Origin: CAWKDG01 sp963848355 | Lineage (GTDB): Bacteria > Actinomycetota > Acidimicrobiia > Acidimicrobiales > UBA8190 | DNA: 64,000 nt | NCBI GenBank assembly: GCA_963848355.1 | Contig: CAWKDG010000001.1 | Coordinates: forward strand, 310,001 to 374,000 | Direction of reading: 5' to 3' | Translations under genes and position numbers: made by a program | Notes under the pieces: generated by a model | Databases searched by the model: none | Seen by the model: only the letters and a program-made list of their open reading frames with translations | Told to the model about the DNA's origin: nothing | Shown here: positions 34,658-42,087 of the stretch, piece after piece | How positions within the stretch are numbered: the stretch's first letter is position 1 | Layout of the letters: each line of letters opens with the position of its first letter

Positions 34658-34679
34658 GGGCGCCCGGCAACGGGCGCCC
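34658..34679 (-). other. Perfect 9-bp hairpin between aldolase and LLM genes
   Basis: gggcgcccg and cgggcgccc flank a 4-base loop, giving a very stable intercistronic stem-loop. There is no T-run after it, and the downstream gene's GTG follows 18 bases later on the transcript. It looks more like a processing or attenuation element than a full rho-independent terminator. Confidence 0.6.
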
Positions 34680-34689
34680 GCGGTCGGTC

Positions 34690-35469
34690 TCAGTCGAGCA
34701 GGTCGGGCTGCTCGCGCACAATGCGCTCGTAGAGGGGCTGGAAGTTGAGCCAACCGATGAAGTGACTGCCGACCTGGGAGGCCGTGAGCGCCGCCATCTC
34801 CTTGTCGATGAAGACCGGGGTCCCGGCCGCCTCGGCCAGGAGCTGGGCCTGGCAGGAGCGCTCCATGGTGATGAACCACCACACCGCTTCGTCCACGGTG
34901 TGCCCGACGGTCAGATTGCCGTGGTTGCGCAGGATGACCGCCTTGTAGTCCCCGAGGGCGGCTCCGATGCGCTTGCCCTCCTCGGTGTCGACGACCACGC
35001 CGGTGTAGTCGTCGAACAGACCGTGGTCCTCGTAGAAGGCGCAGACGTCCTGGGTGAGGGGGTCCAGGGTCCGACCGAGGGTCGACCAGGACTTCCCGTA
35101 GACGGAGTGCGAATGGGCGGCGGCCATCACGTCGGGACGCGCCGCGTGGACCTGGGAGTGGATGGCGAAGGCGGCCACGTTCACCGTGCGGTCACCTTCG
35201 ACGACGTCACCCTGGGCATTGACGCAGATCAGGTCGGAGACGGAGATGTGGCCGAAGTGGACGGCGAAGGGGTTGACCCAGAACAGCTCGGGGTCTCCGG
35301 GGTCGCGGGCCGTGATGTGGCCGGCGATGCCCTCGTCGAAGCCGAATTTGGAGAAGAGGCGGAAGCCGGCGGCCAGGCGCTCCTTGCGGTGGCGGCGCTC
35401 CTCCTCGACGGTGGCGAAGGTGGGGGGCGTGGGAATCCGCTTGGAGAGCTCCTCCACGGTGATGGACAT
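34690..35469 (-). CDS. Class II aldolase/adducin family protein
   Basis: 259 aa from ATG 35469, set by AAGGAGG five bases upstream. The N-terminal half contains RLFSKFGFDEGIAGHITARD and FWVNPFAVHFGHISVSDLI. Zinc-ligand histidines occur in AAHSHSVYGKSW (HxH) and in LRNHGNLTVGHTV. The general acid/base region resembles fuculose-phosphate aldolase relatives. Members of this branch include retro-aldolases and decarboxylases, so the reaction is not certain. First gene of a leftward pair with the LLM monooxygenase; divergent from the XRE regulator across a dyad operator. Confidence 0.85.
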   Translation of the reverse strand: MSITVEELSKRIPTPPTFATVEEERRHRKERLAAGFRLFSKFGFDEGIAGHITARDPGDPELFWVNPFAVHFGHISVSDLICVNAQGDVVEGDRTVNVAAFAIHSQVHAARPDVMAAAHSHSVYGKSWSTLGRTLDPLTQDVCAFYEDHGLFDDYTGVVVDTEEGKRIGAALGDYKAVILRNHGNLTVGHTVDEAVWWFITMERSCQAQLLAEAAGTPVFIDKEMAALTASQVGSHFIGWLNFQPLYERIVREQPDLLD

Positions 35470-35560
35470 GTCCGCCTCCTTGGGCACCGACGACGTGTGG
35501 AACAGGCACGGCCAAGTCTACGGCCAGGACCCGAGTGGACGTCGTGGCCGTATATCCCGG

Positions 35561-35578
35561 AGATGATATAGTTCATCT
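35561..35578 (+). promoter_or_regulatory. Operator dyad over the XRE -10 element
   Basis: agatga-tatagt-tcatct is a perfect 6+6 inverted repeat whose 6-base spacer is TATAGT, a 5/6 match to the -10 consensus. It ends 6 nt before the XRE ATG (35584). A dimeric HTH protein bound here would block RNA polymerase, so autorepression by the downstream XRE protein is likely. This is one of the few AT-rich spots in the window. Confidence 0.6.
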
Positions 35579-35583
35579 TTGAT

Positions 35584-35943
35584 ATGACCAGGCCGAGTCG
35601 GGGAGCTGACGCCTTCGCCCGCTACGAGAGGGCCCGCACGGCCATCATGGTCGGCAGCGCCGTCCGGGCCGCCCGGCGCCGCTGCGGAATGAGCCAGGCG
35701 GAACTGGCCCGCCGGGCCAAGACCAGTCAGCCGTCCATCGCCCGGCTGGAGAAGGGCCAGGTGTCGCCCACCGTGATCAGCCTCGACCGCATCGCCCGGG
35801 CCCTCGGGACCGAGCTCGTCATCGACTTCGAACCGCTGTCGGGCGACTCAGAGCCCACAGGCGACGACCGACGCTTCGGCCCGTTGAGCCCGGCCGGGCC
35901 GGCGGGGCACCTCTGCCCGAGGGCATTAGCGTGGCTGCGATGA
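35584..35943 (+). CDS. XRE-family HTH regulator
   Basis: 119-aa DNA-binding protein. The helix-turn-helix covers residues about 24-80: VGSAVRAARRRCGMSQAELA, RRAKTSQPSIARLEKGQ (recognition helix) and VSPTVISLDRIARALGTEL. The C-terminal tail is short and Pro/Gly-rich. The size and domain resemble antitoxin-type regulators, but the adjoining gene encodes a lipoprotein, not a recognisable toxin. Its stop overlaps the lipoprotein ATG (ATGA), so the two are coupled. The dyad directly upstream suggests autoregulation. Confidence 0.88.
   Translation: MTRPSRGADAFARYERARTAIMVGSAVRAARRRCGMSQAELARRAKTSQPSIARLEKGQVSPTVISLDRIARALGTELVIDFEPLSGDSEPTGDDRRFGPLSPAGPAGHLCPRALAWLR
35927..35932 (+). promoter_or_regulatory. 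-10 element (TAGCGT) inside the XRE gene
   Basis: TAGCGT lies within the last codons of the XRE gene and ends 8 nt before the lipoprotein ATG at 35940. It could give the lipoprotein its own near-leaderless transcript in addition to read-through from the XRE promoter. Confidence 0.4.
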
Positions 35944-36666
35944 AGCGCATCCTCCCCGTCGTTCTGGTCCCGCTCGCCCTCCTCCTGGCCGCCTGTGGGG
36001 GAGGGGGGACGTCAGGCGCCCTGGGCAACAAGACGGCGACCCAGGTCCTGGCCGGTGCCCTGGCCGCGGCCAAGAAGTCCGGATCCGTCCACTTCGACCT
36101 GCTGGGGACGGAGGCGGGGAAGACCGAGAGCATCGAAGGTGACGCCTCCAACACCGACGGCCGGGAGAAGATCACGGCCGGGACCCTCACCATCCAGGCC
36201 GAGGTGATCGGCACAGGGGCCTACGTGGAGGGCAACGCCGGGGGACTCGAGGACCAGATGGGCCTGTCCGCCGCCACCGCCGCCACCTACGCGGGCAAGT
36301 GGATCTCGATCGCCTCCACCGATGCCCCGTACTCGTCCATCACGAAGGCCGTGCGGCTGGCGGGGACGCTGAGCGACCTCAAGCCCACCGGTCACCTCAC
36401 CCTGACCGCCGCCACCACCCGGGCCTCCCACGCCGTCATCGGCGTCAAGGGTGACCTTCCACCGGGGCGCGGCGAAGGGGACCACGGGATCGGCCGTGCT
36501 CTACGTCTCGACAGCCGAGCCGACCGTCCCGATCGTCTTCGACGTGCAACAGGACACGAGCGGGACCCAGGAGAGCGACGTGGGGACGTTCAGCAACTGG
36601 GGCACGCCGTTGCACCTGGTCGCCCCGACGACGACCGTTCCGTACGCCTCGCTTCCGACCAGCTGA
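35940..36666 (+). CDS. Lipoprotein (LppX/LprG-like), frameshifted
   Basis: Exported lipid-anchored protein. The signal peptide MKRILPVVLVPLALLLAACG has a lipobox (LAAC) with the acceptor Cys at residue 20. The mature domain (ATQVLAGALAAAKKSGSVHF, GREKITAGTLTIQAEVIGTG, GKWISIASTDAPYSSI) resembles the LppX/LprG lipid-carrier fold: paired strands and long helices. At about 36450-36470 the frame breaks. The plausible C-terminus (GAAKGTTGSAVLYVSTAEPT ... TTTVPYASLPTS) is one frame away and stops at 36666, whereas the original frame runs on as Arg/Gly-rich sequence. Overlaps the XRE gene (ATGA). Confidence 0.75.
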
Positions 36667-36758
36667 CTCCGGCCGCAACGGCGGCGCCCGTGAGGCGCCC
36701 GTCACCCGTGGGGAAGGGGTCGTTCCGTCCTTACCCTGACCCCGCCTGACCGTCCCTA

Positions 36759-36786
36759 CGATAACTTTACATAAGATACATTATCG
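36759..36786. promoter_or_regulatory. AT-rich inverted repeat
   Basis: cgataa and ttatcg (6 bp each) flank a 16-base AT-rich spacer, in strong contrast to the surrounding GC content. Inside it, ATAA-GATACA-TTAT forms a smaller dyad. It resembles an operator or promoter. No gene starts directly beside it, and the nearest candidate is the small leftward frame or an unseen RNA. Confidence 0.4.
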
Positions 36787-36882
36787 GCGGTTGGGCCGGG
36801 CTATCTGGCGTGCCCAGGCGACGAGGTCGGGCTCATGCCCTCTGACCGGCAGCCCGTCCATGCCACGGCCGCCGGGGCCCGG

Positions 36883-37083
36883 CTAATTAGGGTCGGCAAC
36901 GGCGGCCAACGCGGCCGCCAGATCGTTCGTCCCGGTGGCCCAGATCAGTTCCAGAGTGGCCTCATGGACCTCGGCCAGGACCTCGGGATCAACGCCGCCA
37001 CCGGTGAGGGCCGCGATCAGGGCCACGTCGGCGGCTCTCAACCGCTCGGCAGCGAGGGTAACGACCTCAAACTGCAAGGGCAC
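36883..37083 (-). CDS. Possible small alanine-rich protein
   Basis: 66 aa from a GTG at 37083. The sequence (FEVVTLAAERLRAADVALIA ... LAAALAAVADPN) is balanced in charge and amphipathic, unlike a random GC-rich frame. No good ribosome site and no recognised family. It is the only plausible gene in this gap. Confidence 0.35.
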   Translation of the reverse strand: MPLQFEVVTLAAERLRAADVALIAALTGGGVDPEVLAEVHEATLELIWATGTNDLAAALAAVADPN

Positions 37084-37271
37084 TCCGAGGACGCTACTTC
37101 TGGTGCCAAAGGTGGAGCCCATTACCGGGGGGTCACCAATCCATGCGCGAGCGCACGCCATCGGGCGTTGGTACGGGTTCTGCCTGGTCCTGCTCCAGAT
37201 TCCTCTGACGGTCCGGGCCGCGCGGCGCAAACTGCAGAGCCCCGCCGACTCGAGGCGGGTCTGAGGTCTCC

Positions 37272-37451
37272 TCAGACCGGAGGCGTGACCTCGACCGTCT
37301 CGTCAGCACCCTCGTCGAGGCCCTTCTTGAACTCTTTGCGGGCCGACCCGAGCGAGTGCGCCAGCTTGGGGATCTGGCTCCCCCCGAACAGAACCGCGAC
37401 CACGACGACCAACACGATGACACCGTCCATACCGAAGATCTCCGCCAGCAT
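37272..37451 (-). CDS. tatA: Sec-independent translocase TatA
   Basis: 59-aa pore-forming component of the twin-arginine translocase. A short N-terminal membrane helix (FGMDGVIVLVVVVAVLFGGS), the FGxxxxP-type hinge (FGGSQIPKLAHSLGSARKEF), an amphipathic helix and an acidic tail (DEGADETVEVTPPV) are all present. ATG 37451 is preceded by AAGGTAGG. The other Tat genes are 15 kb away (tatB-like and tatC near 52 kb). It lies 29 bases downstream of the ferritin-like gene on the same strand and may be co-transcribed with it. Confidence 0.88.
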   Translation of the reverse strand: MLAEIFGMDGVIVLVVVVAVLFGGSQIPKLAHSLGSARKEFKKGLDEGADETVEVTPPV

Positions 37452-37480
37452 GGCGACCTACCTTTCTCTCAGATGACCTC

Positions 37481-38269
37481 TTATGCGGCCATTTCGGCCA
37501 CGGAGTTCTCGACCAGGTGCAGTCCCCCGAGCCCGGGCAGACGGTCGATGTGCCTGTCGATGCGCTGCGCCGTGGCCAGGCCTGAAGGGTCGGAGAAGAG
37601 ATGGCCGATGAGGAAGCGGATCTCGTCCATGGGCATCACGCCCGATCCGACCGGTGCCCAGAGACGCCGGAGCGCCGTGCCGCGTGAGCCGTTGTGCGGC
37701 GCGGCTGTCGGCCAGGCCGTTCCTCGCCTGCGCGGTGTAGAAATCGATGTGGCGGCCCTCCTGGCGCATGATCCGGCGCAGGAGCTCCCCCAGCACCGGA
37801 TTGTCGGCCTTGGCGGCCAGGCGGGCGTAACCGGCCTGCGTCGTCCATTCGTTCACAGCGCCCCACGCCATGTGCAGGGTGAGCAGATGGCGGGTGACGG
37901 CCGACGTCAGATTGAAGACCAACGGGCGCAGCGCGTCGCGCTTGGGCAACCGGCGACGCATCTCAGTCAGGCGGCTCCGACCAGCCATCTCGCCGTGGGC
38001 GTCCAGGACCTGGCCGATGGCGTCTCCGTGCCAGTGCTCTTCGTAACTCCAGCACGTCAGGAAGGCCGTCACCTCCGGGTCGCGGTGCGCCCGCGTGACG
38101 AGCATGTCGCGCAGGTAGCAGGCGGTGTGTCCCTCGACGTCGTGCATGTAGCGCAGGCACCGCAGGGTCTCGGGATCGAGCGGTTGCAGAGGCGAACGCA
38201 CCCAGATCGAGGTCGTCGACCTGGAGCCGCGCTGAGCGCGCGAACAAGGGTGTCGATATCGATGCTCAC
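37481..38269 (-). CDS. Ferritin-like diiron protein, three frameshifts
   Basis: About 260-aa four-helix-bundle protein whose reading must change frame at least three times. GTG 38269 (GGAGAAC ribosome site) gives SIDIDTLVRALSA; a second frame gives LQVDDLDLG; a third gives PLQPLDPETLRCLRYMHDVE through QEGRHIDFYTAQARNGLADS; and from about 37700 another gives LRRLWAPVGSGVMPMDEIRF to a TAA at 37481. Metal-ligand-like motifs are DVEGHTACYLRD, SYEEHWHGDAIG (ExxH) and RQEGRHIDFY (ExxH), as in ferritin-like and acyl-ACP-desaturase-like diiron proteins of actinobacteria. Activity unknown. Divergent from a sigma factor and upstream of tatA. Confidence 0.75.
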
Positions 38270-38585
38270 GTCAGTTCTCCGGGACGGGGGAAGAGAGGGA
38301 TGTCTCGACACGGCGGAGCGTACCCAAACGACCGGTGACAGACGCGGTATCGGCTGGGTCGCACGCCTCGCACATGCCTGTCTTCGACACGGCCGGGGTT
38401 CCTGGATGACAGCGAGCCAACGGCGTCGGGCCGGGCCCACCGGCCCACGGCCGGCAGCGCCCACGGTGGGCTCCCCGAGGGGGGTTACCGTGGGCCATGG
38501 TCCATCGAGGGGTCGGCCTGAGCCCGCCACCCTCCCGGACCCGGTCATCCGGTCACGGCGGCGGCGACGAAGACCAGCGCCATGG
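38270..38585. other. Divergent intergenic region with large inverted repeat
   Basis: 316 bases between the ferritin-like and sigma-factor genes. At 38459-38467 and 38487-38495 lies a 9-bp inverted repeat, gcccacggt / accgtgggc, whose 19-base spacer holds a second small stem (CCCC-GA-GGGG). It is 90 bases before the sigma start and could be an operator or a leader structure. No clear -35/-10 pair was found. Confidence 0.5.
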
Positions 38586-39165
38586 TTGATTTCCAGACAC
38601 GCCAGCGACGCCGCCATCGTGGTGGGCATCGCCCGCTGTCAGGAGCCGGCCCTGGCCGAGGCCTACCGCCGCCACGGCGGCTCCGTCCACACGCTGGCCC
38701 GGAGGGTCCTGCGCTCCCCCACCCTGGCCGACGAGGTCACCCAGGAGGTCTTCGTCGAGCTGTGGCGCGCCCCCGAGCGCTTCGATCCGGGCCGGGGGGC
38801 GCTACGCACCTTCCTCATGACGAAGGCCCACAGCCGCGCCGTCGACGTCCTGCGTTCGGAGTCGGCCCGCCGGGTGCGCGAGGAGCGGACGGTCCGCGAG
38901 ACGGCCGCCGCCGGGTATGACATCGAGCACCACGCCTGGGACCTGGCCGTCGCCGACCGGGTCAAGGAGGCGGTGGGCACGCTGCCGGCCGACGAACGCA
39001 CGGCCATCGAGATGGCCTATTTCGGTGGGCACACCTATCGCGAGGTGGCCTCGTTGCTGGGAGAACCCGAGGGAACGGTGAAGAGCCGGATACGGAGCGG
39101 ACTACGGACGGCTGCGGACATTGATGGTCCAACACGGCGTGGAGACGGCATGGACCGAGCCATGA
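38586..39165 (+). CDS. ECF sigma factor (SigK-like), frameshift at C-terminus
   Basis: Extracytoplasmic-function sigma factor, ~192 aa. Region 2: LAEAYRRHGGSVHTLARRVL, LADEVTQEVFVELW and GALRTFLMTKAHSRAVDVLR. Region 4: ADERTAIEMAYFGGHTYREV then LLGEPEGTVKSRIRSGLR. At about 39110 one extra base shifts the frame. Without it the protein ends RTLRTLMVQHGVETAWTEP at a TGA (39163-39165) that overlaps the anti-sigma ATG. The N-terminus is uncertain: the only close in-frame start is TTG 38586, while an ATG at 38582 is out of frame. A membrane anti-sigma partner follows directly. Confidence 0.85.
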
Positions 39166-39934
39166 ACCACGACGCAGTCGCCGAGCTTCTGGGCGCCTAC
39201 GCCCTCGACGCCGTCGACCCCGACGAGGCGGCGGCCATCCAGGCCCACGTCGACGAGTGTCCGCGCTGCGCGGCGGAGCTGGCCCAGCTCCATGAGGTGG
39301 CCGCCCTGCTGGCCAACGCCGGAAGCGACGCCTCGGTCGAGTTGTGGGACAAGATCGCCGCACGTCTCGACCCCCCCGGCGAACCGCCGTCGACCGCCAC
39401 CGTGCTCGACGCCGCTCTCGCCGATGCCCTCCCCCGGCGCCTGTCGCAGAGACGCCGGCGTCTCCGGTGGTCGGCTGTCGGCCGCCATCGGTGCCGTCGC
39501 CGCCGCCGTCATCGCCCTGCTGGCACTCCAGGTCGGTCACCTCGACAACCGCGTCGGCCAGCTCGATCGGCCCGGCCTGGCGCAGGCCGCTACGGGCGGC
39601 GCTGCAGGATCCCCGGGCCCAGCGGGTGACCCTGACCAGTGCGACACACCCGGCCACCACGGTGGCCTCGATCGTCGTCCTGCCCTCGGGGTCGGGCTAC
39701 CTCTTCGACAACCACCTCCAGGCCCTGGCGACGGACCGGACGTACCAACTGTGGGGACTCGAACAGGGTCGGGCCATCTCGCTCGGACTCCTCGGGAACC
39801 ACCCGACCGACGTGCCCTTCACCGAAGGCAACGGCACCGCCTTCACTGCCTACGCCGTGACGGCGGAACGGGCCGGAGGCGCCATCGCACCCACCCACTC
39901 CCCCGTGGCCGAGAGCGCGCCGCTGCGGACCTGA
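39162..39934 (+). CDS. Membrane anti-sigma factor (RskA-like), two frameshifts
   Basis: Single-pass regulator that would hold the neighbouring ECF sigma factor. It is read in three frames. Residues 1-100: NHDAVAELLGAYALDAVDPD, a zinc-type anti-sigma motif HVDECPRCAAELAQLHEVAA (HxxxCxxC), then LPRRLSQRRRR. After about 39460-39475: GGRLSAAIGAVAAAVIALLA, the membrane helix. After about 39585-39600: the extracytoplasmic RskA domain, VASIVVLPSGSGYLFDNHLQ, TYQLWGLEQGRAISLGLLGN and so on, to 39934. The ATG overlaps the restored sigma stop (ATGA). All domains survive, so error rather than decay is likely. Confidence 0.82.
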
Positions 39935-39939
39935 TCAGG

Positions 39940-40653
39940 TCACGCGGGGGCCAGGTAGCGCCCGAACCAGTCGAGGGTGCGCGCCCAGCCGTCGAGAGCC
40001 GCCTGCTCGTGGTACGAGTCGGGCCGTCCGTCACAGTGAAAGCCGTGGCCGGCACCGGCGTAGCGGACGATCTCGGTCGGCACCGCCGCCGTCGCCGCGG
40101 CCGTCCGCAGGGCCTCGACCTGGTCGACGGGGATGCTCTGGTCCTCGTCACCGAATAGCCCGAGCCACGGTGTCTCGAGCCCGGGTGCCAGTTCCACCAG
40201 AGGCGGCATCCCGAAACGCCCCTCCCCCACTCCCCCGCCGTAGAAGGTCACCGCCGCACCGAGGGCGCGACGGGCCGCGGCCAGGAAAGTCACCGATCCG
40301 CCCATGCAGAAACCGACCACGCCCACCCGGGAAGCGGCGAAGCCGGCACCGGCGAGATGGTCGAGGGTGGCGTCGAGGTCCTCGAGCAACCCCGTCTCGG
40401 ACAAAGCCTGCATGTGCGGCATGATCTTGTCGAAATTGCCGTAGTCGAGCGCGGGATCGCCGCTGCGGTGGAAGAGATGGGGCGCCACGGCGCGGTAGCC
40501 GGCCTTGGCGAAGCGACGGGTGACGTCCTCGATGTGATCGTTGACCCCGAACGCCTCCTGCAGCACCATCACCGCGCCGCGCACGGCACCCTCGGGCTCG
40601 ACGTCGTACAGCATCATGTCGCCGCCACGTGTCGCCACACTGACCGTCGTCAT
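39940..40653 (-). CDS. Dienelactone hydrolase family protein
   Basis: 237-aa alpha/beta hydrolase. ATG 40653 has GAGGAGG upstream. Family features: Glu in VMVLQEAFGVNDHIEDVTRR, cysteine nucleophile in VGFCMGGSVTFLA (GxCxG), Asp in GLFGDEDQSIPVDQV and His in YAGAGHGFHCDGRP. These enzymes open dienelactones in aromatic degradation, but many paralogues act on other esters. Convergent with the anti-sigma gene, five bases between the stops. Confidence 0.92.
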   Translation of the reverse strand: MTTVSVATRGGDMMLYDVEPEGAVRGAVMVLQEAFGVNDHIEDVTRRFAKAGYRAVAPHLFHRSGDPALDYGNFDKIMPHMQALSETGLLEDLDATLDHLAGAGFAASRVGVVGFCMGGSVTFLAAARRALGAAVTFYGGGVGEGRFGMPPLVELAPGLETPWLGLFGDEDQSIPVDQVEALRTAAATAAVPTEIVRYAGAGHGFHCDGRPDSYHEQAALDGWARTLDWFGRYLAPA

Positions 40654-40754
40654 CGATCCTCCTCGGTTGGGCATGCCTGTCATTGCCGCGCCCCATCCTG
40701 GCCCAGAGTGGCCAGCGGGGTCGTTCGGGGGCACCGGACGCCGACGGACGCCAT

Positions 40755-40760
40755 TAACCT
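40755..40760 (+). promoter_or_regulatory. -10 element (TAACCT)
   Basis: TAACCT ends 9 nt before the ATG of the PIG-L/LmbE gene with no ribosome site between, suggesting a near-leaderless mRNA. Confidence 0.45.
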
Positions 40761-40768
40761 CCGCGTCC

Positions 40769-41566
40769 ATGGCCACCGCCGTCTTCTTCCACGCCCATCC
40801 CGACGACGAGGCGATCGCCACCGCCGGCACCATGGCCCGCCTGGCGGACGACGGGCACCGGGTCGTCCTCGTCACGGCCACGCGCGGGGAGCTCGGCGAG
40901 GTCCCCGACGGGTTCCTGGCCCCGGGCGAGACCCTGGCCGACCGGCGCGCTCTCGAGCTCGATGCCGCCTGCTCCATCCTCGGTGTCGCCCGCCACGAGT
41001 ATCTCGGCTACGGCGACTCGGGGATGGAGGGCGAGGACAGCAACAACGACCCCGGATGCTTCTGGCAGGCCGACGTGGGCGAAGCGGCCGAGCGCCTGGC
41101 GACCATCCTGCGGGAGGAGAAGGCCGACATCCTGACCGCCTACGACGAGCGCGGGAACTACGGCCACCCCGACCACGTCCAGGTCCACCGGGTGGGCCTG
41201 CGGGCCGGCGAGCTGGCCGCCGTCCCAAGGGTCTTCATGGCCACCGTCAACCGTGACTATCTGGTCCGACTGCTCGACACGGCCGAGGGCAAGACGTGGC
41301 TCGGTGCCGAAGAGGAGGGGCCCCCGATCGACAACCTGGGCGTGTCCGAGGAGCGCGTGACCACCGCCGTGGACGTGTCCCCCCTTCTCGACCGCAAGCG
41401 CCGGGCCATGGAGGCGCACGCCAGTCAGATCTCGGAGACGTCGTTCTTCCTGTCGATGCCGCCCGAGGCCTTCGCCGCCGTCTGGGGTCTCGAGTGGTAC
41501 ATCCGCGTCGGCGCCGAGGTCGTCCGCCCCTTCGAGGGCTCGTTGCTGCCCGACGAAATGCTCTAG
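40769..41566 (+). CDS. PIG-L/LmbE family deacetylase (MshB/Mca-like)
   Basis: 265-aa zinc-dependent N-deacetylase. The metal site AHPDDEAIATAG (HPDDE) is near residue 9, and the distal ligand is in YGHPDHVQVHRVG. The middle GYGDSGMEG and C-terminal LSMPPEAFAAVWGLEWYIRV agree with actinobacterial PIG-L proteins, which include MshB (mycothiol synthesis) and Mca (mycothiol conjugate amidase). Which of these, if either, cannot be decided from sequence alone. It may be transcribed with the DinB-like gene that follows two bases after its stop. Confidence 0.9.
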   Translation: MATAVFFHAHPDDEAIATAGTMARLADDGHRVVLVTATRGELGEVPDGFLAPGETLADRRALELDAACSILGVARHEYLGYGDSGMEGEDSNNDPGCFWQADVGEAAERLATILREEKADILTAYDERGNYGHPDHVQVHRVGLRAGELAAVPRVFMATVNRDYLVRLLDTAEGKTWLGAEEEGPPIDNLGVSEERVTTAVDVSPLLDRKRRAMEAHASQISETSFFLSMPPEAFAAVWGLEWYIRVGAEVVRPFEGSLLPDEML

Positions 41567-41568
41567 AC

Positions 41569-42054
41569 GTGGACCGCAGCGACGATCGCAACGCACCCGT
41601 CGTCGTGGCCGGGGAGATCGAGACCTCCTTGGCCTTTCTCGACTACCTGCGCCACGGCGTCTCCCGCAAGCTCGACGGCCTCACCGAGGACCAGGCCCGG
41701 CGGGCTCTGGTGCCCTCGGGCACAAGCCTTCTCGGCGTGGTGAAGCACCTGACGGCGGTGGAGATGTACTGGATCCAGCGACGTTTCGCCGGAGTCGACG
41801 TGGCCCTGGTGGCCGACAGTTTCTCCCTAGCCCCCCACGACACGATCGTCTCCGTTCGCCTCGCCTACGACCAGGCGGCGAAGCAGACGGACGACATCAC
41901 CAGGGCCGCCGGGGATCCCGAGCGACCTCTGGCGCTCGGCACCCACGGGCTCACGCTGCGCTGGGCGTTGGCCCACGTGACCGAGGAGACGGCGCGCCAT
42001 GCCGGTCACGCCGACATCCTGCGCGAACTCCTCGACGGCGTCACCGGACGCTGA
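41569..42054 (+). CDS. DinB-like (DUF664) protein
   Basis: 161-aa four-helix-bundle protein from GTG 41569. Metal-ligand histidines sit in GVVKHLTAVEMYW and in ETARHAGHADILRELLDG, the usual H...HxxxH layout of DinB/DUF664 and mycothiol-dependent maleylpyruvate isomerase-like proteins. Such proteins are often thiol S-transferases using mycothiol or bacillithiol. Being adjacent to a possible MshB/Mca homologue makes a mycothiol-linked role attractive, as inference. Confidence 0.85.
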   Translation: MDRSDDRNAPVVVAGEIETSLAFLDYLRHGVSRKLDGLTEDQARRALVPSGTSLLGVVKHLTAVEMYWIQRRFAGVDVALVADSFSLAPHDTIVSVRLAYDQAAKQTDDITRAAGDPERPLALGTHGLTLRWALAHVTEETARHAGHADILRELLDGVTGR

Positions 42055-42087
42055 GCCACACCGACGCCCGCCGTGCGCCGCGCGCCT

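Larger units (their letters stand above)
36667..37271. other. Intergenic region, mostly without clear genes
   Basis: 605 bases between the lipoprotein and tatA. A GGCGCC-CGTGA-GGCGCC hairpin (36683-36699) just after the lipoprotein stop may weakly terminate its transcript; no T-run follows. An AT-rich dyad lies at 36759-36786. One small leftward frame (36883-37083) is possible. Otherwise nothing is recognised. Confidence 0.45.

Noticed and set aside
34658..34679. Rho-independent terminator
   Set aside because: The stem is strong but no T-run follows on the transcribed strand, and it lies inside an apparent operon.
35584..36666. Toxin-antitoxin pair (XRE + partner)
   Set aside because: The partner has a lipoprotein signal peptide and an LppX/LprG-like domain, not a toxin fold.
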